Source: Acinetobacter piscicola (GTDB taxonomy: Bacteria > Pseudomonadota > Gammaproteobacteria > Pseudomonadales > Moraxellaceae). From it: 42,978 bases of DNA. A program made the position numbers and the translations under genes. A model generated the notes under the pieces. The model had not been told where the DNA came from and searched no databases. It worked only from the letters and a program-made list of their open reading frames with translations. Each line of letters opens with the position of its first letter. Positions within the stretch are counted from its first letter, which is position 1. The stretch lies in NCBI RefSeq assembly GCF_002233755.1, contig NZ_NIFO01000029.1:1-42978 (forward strand). Direction: 5' to 3'. This document shows positions 35,673 to 42,978 of this stretch, in pieces.

Positions 35673-35712
35673 ACAGACATGTTTGATTTAACATGTCTGT
35701 ATATGATTTTTG
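35673..35712 (+). terminator. Possible terminator after the second lipoprotein gene
   Basis: 11-bp perfect stem ACAGACATGTT / AACATGTCTGT (35673-35683 / 35690-35700) with loop TGATTT. The T run is displaced (ATATGATTTTT), so efficiency is uncertain. Confidence 0.55.
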
Positions 35713-35776
35713 ATTTAAACAGTAGAAATATAAAGTAAAGATCTTGCAAAAGTCAAAATGATCAAAGATTAATATT

Positions 35777-35901
35777 GAAAGTTCCTTCTTTTGCGTCATA
35801 TATGGCTCAGGGAGAAGGTTAGGATGAGGGAGATTTATCATATAAATCCTCACCCTCTTGCGCGTAATAACGCTCATCCTTTAAAAGGAGAGGGAACTTC
35901 C
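35777..35901. repeat. Palindromic intergenic repeat (about 125 bp)
   Basis: Imperfect terminal inverted repeats GAAAGTTCC / GGAACTTCC bracket a largely palindromic stretch. The centre is GATTTAT-CAT-ATAAATC flanked by GAGGG and CCCTC. Translated in some frames it gives the PHPxxR...KGEG-type strings that mark a dispersed palindromic repeat of many bacterial genomes. It lies just upstream of the small secreted protein gene and probably explains why a longer reading frame (from 35791) runs through it. Confidence 0.65.
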
Positions 35902-35967
35902 ATTATAAATAAAAGTTCATCACAGCTCGAGTTATGCAAGAAGTCTAGTATATTGAGGATTATTCAG

Positions 35968-36375
35968 ATGATGAAATTATTGAAAATATCTACAGTAATA
36001 TTTGTTGCTACTTTTTCTATGCAAATATTTGCAGATCCAGTGCAAGATCAATTTAAAACTTTGATTGCACCACAACCAACCTATGCTAAATTTCAAAAAA
36101 ACTTTGATACTATTCTCGGTGAAATTGAAGATATTGCTGAGCGTGGAAATCGTACACAAGACAAAGCTGAACTTTATCCGATGTGTGTAGCGATGCAAAG
36201 TGCAATAACAGCTTTGAAAAATAATAAAAAATTCAAAGCTGATTATGATAAAGATTATAAGCAATTTGATACGACATTTGATGAAACTTTAGCCAATGCC
36301 ACCCATGGATTGAGCGACAAAAAAGAGCTTTGTGAAGAAGGTAAAAGATATTATTTCCAAAATATTTCCATTTAA
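35968..36375 (+). CDS. Small secreted protein of unknown function
   Basis: A 135-aa protein with a Sec-type signal peptide (MMKLLKISTVIFVATFSMQIFA, cleavage likely before DPVQ). The mature part is about 113 residues, Lys/Asp-rich and helical, with two cysteines (in YPMCVAM and KELCEEG) that could form a disulfide in the periplasm. I recognise no family. The frame opens further upstream at 35791 but that part is a palindromic repeat; GAGGA at 35955-35959 supports ATG 35968 (ATG 35971 is also possible). It converges on sbcC. Confidence 0.6.
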   Translation: MMKLLKISTVIFVATFSMQIFADPVQDQFKTLIAPQPTYAKFQKNFDTILGEIEDIAERGNRTQDKAELYPMCVAMQSAITALKNNKKFKADYDKDYKQFDTTFDETLANATHGLSDKKELCEEGKRYYFQNISI

Positions 36376-36408
36376 TTGATATTTAAATGTTAGGTTCACA
36401 ACCTGTGT

Positions 36409-36430
36409 AAAGGGGATTTACCCCCTTTTA
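36409..36430. terminator. Possible weak terminator between the secreted-protein gene and sbcC
   Basis: AAAGGGG / CCCCTTT hairpin with loop ATTTA(C) between convergent genes. The T tails are short on both strands, so the call is weak. Confidence 0.45.
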
Positions 36431-36436
36431 ACCGAA

Positions 36437-39400
36437 TCAGCCAACGATTTGAATCGTACTTGCACCTGCACCTAAAGGACGTACTTGAATTTGTACAGGA
36501 ATACGTTCATGCATTTCTTGAATATGGGAAATCAATACGACTTTACGCCCTTGATTTTGCAATTGATCCAACGCATTCATGACCATGTGTAGTGATGATG
36601 CATCCAATGTGCCAAAACCTTCATCAATAAATAAAGATTCTATTTTCATAGAGCCTGAAGCCATATTGGCTATCGCTAAAGACAGCGCAAGGGCTGTTAA
36701 AAAAGATTCTCCCCCTGAAAGTGAAGCGACAGAACGTGTTTCACCATCCATATCGTGGTCAATAATTGCAAGGCTCAGCGAATTTTCCAGACGTTTCAAG
36801 GTATAACGTTGTGATAATAAGGCGAGTTGTTGATTGGCATATTCCAGTAAAATATCCAAATTATATTGCTGTGCATAATCTCGGAACTTTTTACCTGTAG
36901 AGTCTCCCATCAAACTGGAAATTTTACTCCAACGATGTTCTTCTTTTTGTATTTGCTCAATTTTATCGGAGAACTGCTTTTGTTTGGCAATATTTTGCTG
37001 ATGTACTTCAAGTTTCAGTTTGAGTTGATCTCTGATTTCAAGTTGTGTTCTGAGTGTATTCACATTATCTAAAATCAATTGCTGTAATTGAGTCAAATCA
37101 ATCTCAGGTTGATGATGCAGATGTTCAGTCAATTGCTCTTGTACGGTTTTGAGTGCAGACGTTGCGTCATTGAGTAAACGTTCAGCATTTTGTAGTTGTT
37201 GACGAATCTGTTGCTCTTGAGATGAATTGATTTGAGACAAAGCATCTAAGTCTTGTTGTTGAAAATCGGGATGTTGCTTGAGCCAATATTGCATTTCAGT
37301 ATTGACCTGATTCAAATTATTTTGACATTGTTGCAATTGTGCTTTGAGTTGTTCCAATTGTCCTTTTTGTTGTTCAAACTGATAACGCCGTTGATCAAAG
37401 CTTTGTTTATATTGTTGATATTGGCTTTGCAAATTTTGGCGATTTGTATCGTGTTCAGTCAACCATTCATTGGGTTTTACATCGGTCAAGCCAGACATAG
37501 TACGGATCAGTTGGGTTGCAATTTCGGTATTTTCTTGACCTTGTTGTTTAATTTTTTCTAGCTCTTGCTGAGTATTGCTTATGTGTTGCGTTGCATTTTC
37601 AAGTTTAAGTTGAATAGAAACCAAGAGTTGTGTTGTTTGATCGAGCTGTTTGGAATGTTGCTCAAGTTGTTCAAGCTGTTGAAGGCGTTGATTTAACTGC
37701 ACATATATTTGCTGTGCCGTGGTGATGGTGTGTTGTTGCCAATTTTGTTGTTCTGTCTTAGATAAACATTGAGTAATTTGTTGAACCTGTTGGTGTAAGT
37801 TTTTGGCCGTGTCTAATAAATGTTCAATGTTTTTAATATTTTGTTGAAGTTGAAGTTGCTGTTTATTCGCCTGAATAGCAGTATTTAGTTGTACTTCCAG
37901 TTGTTGAATTTCAGCTTTTTGTTGTTGCTCAAATTGATTTAATTTTAAGTGAATTTCAGCTTGCGGTTGATTTAAATCCAGTTGGATATTCGCATTGTTA
38001 AATTGTTGAATCAAATCATCTTGTAAAATTAATGTCTTATCTGTCAGTGATTGATGGGTAGATTTAAATTGATCAAGTTCTGCATTTAATTTGGTTAAAC
38101 TTTTTTGAGCATTTTGCCAAAGCGTAAAACCTGCTTGTTCCTTTAAAGTCGCTTGCTGTTCTTGTTGTTGCTGTAATTCAAATAATGCTTTAGACACAAC
38201 AGCATCATCAGTTTTATAAGGATGTGTGGTACTTCCGCAAACTAAGCAAGCTTCACCATCTTTGAGTTCGGCACGTAAATGTTCTACATTTTCAGCATGT
38301 AATAAACGTTGTTGCTGTAAAACGAGTTGTATTTGCTGACGTGCTTTTTGTGCAGCTAAATAATCTTGTTCAGTTTGTAAGGTGTTTTGTTGCAGCTGTT
38401 GAAATTGATCTGTTGACGTTTTTAATTTGTCGTTGAGTTGTTGAGATTCAGCTTTTATTTCAAAAAAATGTCCCAGTTTTTGTTGAACAAAATCCAATTG
38501 GTTCAATTGTTTAAGCTTCTGCTCTCGTTGTTGACGTAATTGTTCAAGCTGAGTTTCGATCTGTTCAGAAATGCCATGCTGTTTGACGCTGAGTTGCAAT
38601 TGTTCTTTGTATTCAACGAGCTGTTGGGCTGTCTGATTTAAATCTTTGGATTGATTTTCAATATTCTGATATTGCTGAATAAATTGTCCTAACTGTTGCA
38701 GATGTGCAGATAAGCCTTTGTCTAAACTGGTAAATTGTTGACTGATTTCAAGTTGTTGATTTAGATTGTTTTGTTGCTGATTGAACTGTTGGATTTGTTG
38801 TTCAGTTTGCTGTTTTTGAGTGAGTAAAGGGCGCTGTAATTGCTCTAAATCCTGTAGTTTGGCGTAAATTTTCTTAAATTCAGTACCCAAAAATTCACGT
38901 TCTTGGACACATTTTCGAACCTGATTGAATGCAGTTTTATGTGTATTTTCAAAATTCTGAATGGTATTTAAAGCCGTCTCAGCGTGTTGATATTGTAATT
39001 TTTCAATTTCATATTGCTTGTGTAAATCATCAAATAAATTTTGTTGTTGCTGAATTTGAGGTGTAAGTTGCTGTTCTGTTTTAAGAAACTGTTGTTGTTG
39101 AAATACATTTGGACGAATATCTGCAAATATTTCCAGTCGCTTTAATTGATCTTTTTCAGATGCTAGATTTTGTTGAGATTTGAGTTGCAGATCTACATTG
39201 TGTTGTTTGAGAATAATATCGCTATCAAATTTATGTTTACGGTCAAACCATTGTTGCTGTTTTTCAAGCTGTGATTTTTCAAGTTCAAGCTTTTTATAAT
39301 CGGCATCAATCTGTTGAAACTGAGTTGTAAACTCAGCAAGCTCTATATCGGATAAAATCTCAATATGACCCAGCAAATTTTCGAGTTCTTTACGAGCATT

Positions 39401-40033
39401 CGCAGCTAACTTGGTTTTCTCAAACGCTAATTGTCCAATTTTTCCAAAGATAGATGAGTTGGTTAAATATTCAAGTAATTCACCACGTTCATTATCACGT
39501 GCTTTTAAAAATGCAGTCACTTCTGATTGAGCAAGTAATACTGCTCGAGTGAATTGTTCAAAGCTTAACTGTGTGATTTTAAGAATACTGGCATCGACTG
39601 CTTTGGCTTTATCTGCAATCACTACACCATCGGTTAAACAGGTTAAATAGCGTTGCACACTTTGTAGTTTACCATCGGCTTTTTCACGTGAACGTTTTAG
39701 TTCCCAACGTGCTAAATAATGCTTCTGATCTTGTGCAATAAAAGTGAGTTCAGCAAAACCATGTGCTGTACCTCGACGTAAAACAGTCAGTGGAGAGTTG
39801 GTTAATAACTCTGAACCATCTACATCTGTGAGCTTACCATCGCTGTCTTTTAAACGTGGGATCTTATTAAAAAGCGCAAGACACATTGCATCTAAAATGG
39901 TGGACTTTCCCGCACCTGTTTTACCGATAATCGCGACTAAACCTGCTGAAGCTAAAGGTTCAGATTCAAAATCAATAAAATGCTCTCCTGAAAGAGATGC
40001 CAAATTTTTAAGTCGTATTGATACAATTTTCAT
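36437..40033 (-). CDS. sbcC: Exonuclease subunit SbcC (Rad50-like ATPase)
   Basis: A 1198-aa SMC-like ATPase. The N terminus has Walker A GKTGAGKS (37-44). The zinc hook CLVC lies at 596-599, almost exactly in the middle, flanked by two very Gln-rich coiled coils. The C-terminal lobe has the ABC signature LSGGES and Walker B SLFIDEGFGTLD, then LISHI. With SbcD it cleaves hairpins and processes DNA ends, limiting palindrome-mediated instability. Length is longer than the 1048-aa E. coli protein because of the long coils. It lies 9 bp downstream of sbcD, so the two are cotranscribed. Confidence 0.95.
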   Translation of the reverse strand: MKIVSIRLKNLASLSGEHFIDFESEPLASAGLVAIIGKTGAGKSTILDAMCLALFNKIPRLKDSDGKLTDVDGSELLTNSPLTVLRRGTAHGFAELTFIAQDQKHYLARWELKRSREKADGKLQSVQRYLTCLTDGVVIADKAKAVDASILKITQLSFEQFTRAVLLAQSEVTAFLKARDNERGELLEYLTNSSIFGKIGQLAFEKTKLAANARKELENLLGHIEILSDIELAEFTTQFQQIDADYKKLELEKSQLEKQQQWFDRKHKFDSDIILKQHNVDLQLKSQQNLASEKDQLKRLEIFADIRPNVFQQQQFLKTEQQLTPQIQQQQNLFDDLHKQYEIEKLQYQHAETALNTIQNFENTHKTAFNQVRKCVQEREFLGTEFKKIYAKLQDLEQLQRPLLTQKQQTEQQIQQFNQQQNNLNQQLEISQQFTSLDKGLSAHLQQLGQFIQQYQNIENQSKDLNQTAQQLVEYKEQLQLSVKQHGISEQIETQLEQLRQQREQKLKQLNQLDFVQQKLGHFFEIKAESQQLNDKLKTSTDQFQQLQQNTLQTEQDYLAAQKARQQIQLVLQQQRLLHAENVEHLRAELKDGEACLVCGSTTHPYKTDDAVVSKALFELQQQQEQQATLKEQAGFTLWQNAQKSLTKLNAELDQFKSTHQSLTDKTLILQDDLIQQFNNANIQLDLNQPQAEIHLKLNQFEQQQKAEIQQLEVQLNTAIQANKQQLQLQQNIKNIEHLLDTAKNLHQQVQQITQCLSKTEQQNWQQHTITTAQQIYVQLNQRLQQLEQLEQHSKQLDQTTQLLVSIQLKLENATQHISNTQQELEKIKQQGQENTEIATQLIRTMSGLTDVKPNEWLTEHDTNRQNLQSQYQQYKQSFDQRRYQFEQQKGQLEQLKAQLQQCQNNLNQVNTEMQYWLKQHPDFQQQDLDALSQINSSQEQQIRQQLQNAERLLNDATSALKTVQEQLTEHLHHQPEIDLTQLQQLILDNVNTLRTQLEIRDQLKLKLEVHQQNIAKQKQFSDKIEQIQKEEHRWSKISSLMGDSTGKKFRDYAQQYNLDILLEYANQQLALLSQRYTLKRLENSLSLAIIDHDMDGETRSVASLSGGESFLTALALSLAIANMASGSMKIESLFIDEGFGTLDASSLHMVMNALDQLQNQGRKVVLISHIQEMHERIPVQIQVRPLGAGASTIQIVG

Positions 40034-40042
40034 GATAAATCC

Positions 40043-41311
40043 TTAAATTTTTTGTTCATCTTCAAGTGATTTTTCGGCTTCTTGTACCAAACTTAAAAAA
40101 TCTTTGAGTACCGCAACATCATCTAAATAGCCATTCTTTTCCCAAATTTGTTGAAATAGTTTTTCAGGTGTCGGCGGTTCTAGACTGATTGCAGTGGTGG
40201 CATCACTATTCTTTTCAGTCGCTAAGTATTGTCGAGAGATACGTACTAAACGGTAGTGATCTTTGGGCAATGCATCTTCAAACTGTTGTCGTAAATTAGG
40301 CTGTGGTGGAATATGGGTATGATATTCAATATCGACATATTCTCGATGATCAATATTGTCGATTTCACCACTTGGCAAAGCGCTTAATCGATTGAAAACT
40401 TCAGTGAGTTCTCCTTTAATTTTATGTAGTTGTACGCTACGCGGGATCGCAATGGTATCAAACTGAAATCTTGATTCATCATTTTGTGTAGGATCAAGAG
40501 TGACTTCAACAATTTGGTGCTTATAGTTGATTTCACTAAATGATAAAGGAATCGGTGAGCCACTATAACGAATATGTGCATTTTGAACCTTTTGTGGTTT
40601 ATGCAAATGTCCGAGTGCCACGTAGTCAATCACTTCATCAAAAAGTGTCGTTGAAAGCGCTTCTTCATTGCCAATAATAATGGGGCGTTCGGAATCAGAA
40701 GTTTCTCCACCCTGCATATGTGCATGTGACATTAGAATTAAAGCTTGATCAGGTGTTTTTCTTTTTTTTGCTTCGGCAATAAGTTGTTGATGTAAATAAG
40801 CAATTGCTTTTTGACTATTGGTGCTTTGTTCAAGAGTGTTTTGTTCATTAAAACCTGTAATTTCAGCAGGGCGTAAGAACGGCAATGTTAAACACCACGC
40901 CACAATGATTTTATTTTCATCATAAATCGGCACCAGTAAACGTTCTAAATCAATTAATCCTTCACTATTTTTATGGATGACACCCACTGTTTTGGCATTG
41001 TATTTTTCAAGTAGAGGTTCAATTTGTTCAATACGATAACCAGAATCGTGATTGCCTGCGATCATTAACGTTTGCATATGTGGTGCAATAGCATGGGCAT
41101 CGGCTAAAAATTGATAGAGCTGTTTCTGTGCCGACGATGCAGGGTTGATTACATCGAAAATATCACCTGCAATAAGTAGGGCATTGGGTTGTTTAATTTG
41201 AATTTGTTCCAATAACCACGCTAGAAATTGTTCATGTTCATACTGGCGAGAATGCTGATAAAAAAATTGTCCCAAATGCCAGTCAGATGTATGAAAAAAG
41301 CGTACAGTCAT
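40043..41311 (-). CDS. sbcD: Exonuclease subunit SbcD (Mre11-like nuclease)
   Basis: A 422-aa calcineurin-like phosphoesterase. Metal motifs are DWH (10-12), GDIFD (49-53), GNHDS (86-90), the MSHAHM segment and GHLHKPQ. The C-terminal cap and SbcC-binding region follows; its last part (PTPEKLFQQIWEKNG, about 378-392) probably anchors to the coiled coil. SbcD is the nuclease of the SbcCD complex. It is the first gene of the sbcD-sbcC operon. The start at 41311 places the first metal motif at the usual position, about 10 residues in. Confidence 0.94.
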   Translation of the reverse strand: MTVRFFHTSDWHLGQFFYQHSRQYEHEQFLAWLLEQIQIKQPNALLIAGDIFDVINPASSAQKQLYQFLADAHAIAPHMQTLMIAGNHDSGYRIEQIEPLLEKYNAKTVGVIHKNSEGLIDLERLLVPIYDENKIIVAWCLTLPFLRPAEITGFNEQNTLEQSTNSQKAIAYLHQQLIAEAKKRKTPDQALILMSHAHMQGGETSDSERPIIIGNEEALSTTLFDEVIDYVALGHLHKPQKVQNAHIRYSGSPIPLSFSEINYKHQIVEVTLDPTQNDESRFQFDTIAIPRSVQLHKIKGELTEVFNRLSALPSGEIDNIDHREYVDIEYHTHIPPQPNLRQQFEDALPKDHYRLVRISRQYLATEKNSDATTAISLEPPTPEKLFQQIWEKNGYLDDVAVLKDFLSLVQEAEKSLEDEQKI

Positions 41312-41417
41312 GTGAACTCAAGTGTTTGAAATGCCCTGTATAACTTAGCATATTTTACAATGCTGAATCATAAAGAGTGTGATGAAACGACATGTTTAGT
41401 CGCCCGGATGATTTCGA

Positions 41418-41795
41418 TCACTGTGCATTTTCATCAACTTGAACTAAGCCAAAGGTATTATTATCGAGATCAATAAAATAGCCTTGCCAACATTTATTGG
41501 GAATGGCGAACTTCTCCATTGCAACTTGCCCACCTAAGGCTAAAATTTTCTCAGCAGTTTCATCAAAGTTTTCAACTTCTATGGAGCAAGTAAAAGCATT
41601 GGTTCCACAATGTGTGGGAGGTATTTGAGCAGGACGTTCAAGCAGACCACCATACAAATTAGATGTTTCTATTTGATAATATTGAATGGGCAAACCGTCT
41701 ACCTTTGTAAATGTCCAAGCAAAGACTTCACTGTAAAATTTTACGTCTCTTTCAGGGTTTGATGACTGAATTTCAAAATAAGCGATGTTATTCAT
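41418..41795 (-). CDS. VOC-family (glyoxalase/bleomycin-resistance fold) protein
   Basis: A 125-aa single-domain VOC protein of the glyoxalase fold. It begins MNNIAYFEIQSSNPERDVKF, followed by YSEVFAWTF and a second beta-alpha unit with CSIEVENFDETAEKILALGG and the GYFIDLDNNTFGLVQ ending. Members bind metal at the shared edges of two such units, but the substrate is unknown. The frame opens at ATG 41807; I use ATG 41795 because GGGG lies about 6 nt before it and the start then matches relatives. It stands alone upstream of sbcD on the same strand with a 106-bp gap. Confidence 0.78.
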   Translation of the reverse strand: MNNIAYFEIQSSNPERDVKFYSEVFAWTFTKVDGLPIQYYQIETSNLYGGLLERPAQIPPTHCGTNAFTCSIEVENFDETAEKILALGGQVAMEKFAIPNKCWQGYFIDLDNNTFGLVQVDENAQ

Positions 41796-42070
41796 TAAAC
41801 GCCCCATGTTGTATTGTTTTGATCATTTAGAATCAACATATTCGAGTGAGCTTTACTTATTCAATGATGTTTTGGTCATTTTGAGTGAATCTATGTGACT
41901 TAGAATTGTTATCCAAGAAGCAAAAGTAAATAAAGTTCTTGTTTTAACAAATGAAGATAAAAACACAAACAAGATAGAAAAATTGTGAAGTATTTAAAAT
42001 TTCCAAAAACAATACTGAATGCCTGATTTTAAAACGTTATACTTCCTCAAGAGAAAAGTTGAGTTGTTCT

Positions 42071-42439
42071 ATGAAAGTTTTGTTTTGGCGAACCTTGGTG
42101 ATTATTTTTATTGTGCTCGGTGTAATTGGTGCAATATTACCTGGAATGCCAACAACAGTTTTCTTGATTTTGGCCGCATGGGCAGCTTCAAAAGGGTGGC
42201 CAGAAGTAGATCATTGGTTACTGAATCATCCTAAGTATGGTGTAACGCTACGCGCATGGCGTGAAAATGGTACTGTGCCTCGTAAGGCGAAATGGTTTGC
42301 AACGATTATGATGCTCGTCAGCGGTGTGATTATGTTGTTTACCAATGCACCACTCGCTGTCAAAATTTTTACAGATTTAACCATGTTGATTGTTGCGATT
42401 TGGTTGTGGTTAAGACCTGAACCCGTGGCTCAGTCATAA
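42071..42439 (+). CDS. YbaN/DUF454-family inner-membrane protein
   Basis: A 122-aa protein with membrane helices at about 6-40 (LVIIFIVLGVIGAILPGMPTT includes the family's LPGxPTT motif) and two near the C terminus (FATIMMLVSGVIMLF and LTMLIVAIWLWL). The middle is polar with WLLNHPKYGVTLRAWRENGTVPRKAK. These features are typical of YbaN/DUF454, a family without a settled function. The longer frame starts at TTG 42059, but ATG 42071 begins MKVLFWRTL as in relatives. It is the last protein gene before the tRNA cluster. Confidence 0.85.
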   Translation: MKVLFWRTLVIIFIVLGVIGAILPGMPTTVFLILAAWAASKGWPEVDHWLLNHPKYGVTLRAWRENGTVPRKAKWFATIMMLVSGVIMLFTNAPLAVKIFTDLTMLIVAIWLWLRPEPVAQS

Positions 42440-42681
42440 TCCAATCTAAAGCATACCGATTGGGTGAAGTTGTTGCAGTTGTTGTCTTAGTTTGACTTTA
42501 AATAGGATGATTGTGATTCTCTGGTTGTTATTACGTTCATCATCAACAAATAATCACAAACTAAAACAGATATAAATATCGATAAATAGATAAATAATAA
42601 ACAAAAAAACGATTATTGAATGAAAATGATCTATTTTTTAATCACTCAAACGTAAAATCTTTAAAACATAGATAAAAGCGT
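42440..42681. other. Intergenic stretch before the tRNA promoter, no gene recognised
   Basis: About 240 bp of AT-rich sequence after the YbaN-like gene. I see no coding frame, tRNA or hairpin terminator with a T run. It may hold upstream elements of the tRNA promoter, which begins at 42682. Confidence 0.5.
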
Positions 42682-42709
42682 TTGACACACAGTCAAGATT
42701 CTCTATAAT
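42682..42709 (+). promoter_or_regulatory. Sigma-70 promoter of the tRNA cluster
   Basis: Consensus -35 TTGACA (42682-42687) and consensus -10 TATAAT (42704-42709) are separated by 16 bp. The tRNA-Val gene starts 27 bp after the -10 box. The region upstream is AT-rich, as expected for an UP element. Two perfect hexamers are consistent with a strong stable-RNA promoter. Confidence 0.9.
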
Positions 42710-42735
42710 GCACCTCACAAACGATGAAGTCGTTA

Positions 42736-42811
42736 GGGCGCTTAGCTCAGTTGGTAGAGCGTCTGCCTTACAAGCAGAATGTCGGCGGTTCGATCCCGTC
42801 AGCGCCCACCA
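42736..42811 (+). tRNA. tRNA-Val (anticodon TAC)
   Basis: 76-nt cloverleaf with acceptor arms GGGCGCT / AGCGCCC, D-loop with TAGCTCAGTTGGTAGAG, anticodon TAC in TGCCTTACAAGCA, T-loop GGTTCGATCCC and encoded CCA. First of the cluster. Confidence 0.97.
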
Positions 42812-42834
42812 AGCTTTAACGTTGAATTTTTAGT

Positions 42835-42911
42835 GCAGCGGTAGTTCAGTTGGTTAGAATATCGGCCTGTCACGCCGAGGGTCGCGGGTTCGAGTCCCGT
42901 CCGCTGCGCCA
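42835..42911 (+). tRNA. tRNA-Asp (anticodon GTC), copy 1
   Basis: 77-nt cloverleaf with acceptor arms GCAGCGG / CCGCTGC, D-arm TAGTTCAGTTGGTTAGAAT, anticodon GTC in GCCTGTCACGC, T-loop GGTTCGAGTCC and encoded CCA. It lies 23 bp after tRNA-Val. Confidence 0.97.
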
Positions 42912-42956
42912 CTTAAATTCATCAGTCGTTTGTTTGCAATAATCTATTGTAGAAGT

Positions 42957-42978
42957 GCAGCGGTAGTTCAGTTGGTTA
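42957..42978 (+). tRNA. tRNA-Asp, copy 2 (cut by the window end)
   Basis: The first 22 bases are identical to tRNA-Asp copy 1 (acceptor 5' arm, start of D-arm). It starts 45 bp after copy 1. The rest lies outside the window, so a mature tRNA-Asp is inferred. Confidence 0.85.

Noticed and set aside
35791..35967. N-terminal extension of the small secreted protein from 35791
   Set aside because: The extension is encoded by a palindromic repeat and would bury the clear signal peptide at residue 60.
36579..36806. Plus-strand frames inside sbcC
   Set aside because: They are antisense shadows of the conserved sbcC C-terminal lobe with its ABC signature and Walker B motifs.

Overview
The window looks like a chromosomal segment of a gammaproteobacterium of the Moraxellaceae, most likely Acinetobacter. 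The evidence is low GC, the set of protein families, and gene orders shared with Acinetobacter and Pseudomonas: pilU-pilT divergent from yggS, dut-algC-argB, minCDE, rnfH-bamE-fur, and sbcDC. The genus is an inference from content; no database search was run. Most of the window is ordinary core genome. No prophage, CRISPR array or intact insertion sequence is visible.

Layout. 1-813: terminator of an upstream gene, then a 286-bp non-coding element with terminal inverted repeats and a 7-bp target duplication. 814-2278: predicted di-iron metal-dependent hydrolase and a RimI-type acetyltransferase. 2313-6582 (minus): N-end-rule aminoacyl transferases bpt and aat, a methyltransferase with a regulatory domain, and trxB. 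6900-10843: ftsK and a LysE/RhtB exporter. 10948-15516 (minus): a small PA4642-like protein, minE-minD-minC, a membrane protein resembling an isolated voltage-sensor domain, and a PlsC-like acyltransferase. 15756-19163: OmpA-type lipoprotein, a second (344-bp) copy of the repeat element, the 3' relic of a second OmpA-type gene, and rep helicase. 19373-22460: dut, phosphomannomutase/phosphoglucomutase and argB. 22705-28381: a large lipoprotein, an OlsB-like N-acyltransferase, a class II glutamine amidotransferase, a bacteriohemerythrin, an NSS-like membrane protein and rnfH. 28466-31679: bamE (minus), fur (plus), pilU and pilT (minus). 32006-36375: yggS, thioesterase-like protein, two tandem paralogous lipoproteins, a palindromic intergenic repeat and a small secreted protein. 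36437-41795 (minus): sbcC, sbcD and a VOC-family protein. 42071-42978: a YbaN/DUF454 membrane protein, then a tRNA cluster (Val, Asp, start of a second Asp) behind a strong promoter.

Functional themes are cell division and chromosome handling (FtsK, MinCDE, Rep, SbcCD), envelope biogenesis (BamE, OmpA lipoprotein, acyltransferases, lipoproteins), twitching motility (PilT/PilU), iron and redox (Fur, TrxB, hemerythrin), and nucleotide, arginine and sugar-phosphate metabolism (Dut, ArgB, AlgC-type mutase).

The parts most worth a second look are: (1) the paired structured repeats at 117-402 and 16512-16855, where the longer copy carries an extra three-hairpin module inside a conserved outer stem; (2) the OmpA gene relic next to the second copy; (3) the 358-aa protein at 13433-14509, which has an S2-like E-x3-R motif and an S4-like arginine-every-third-residue motif but no visible pore; and (4) the tandem lipoprotein pair at 33880-35660.
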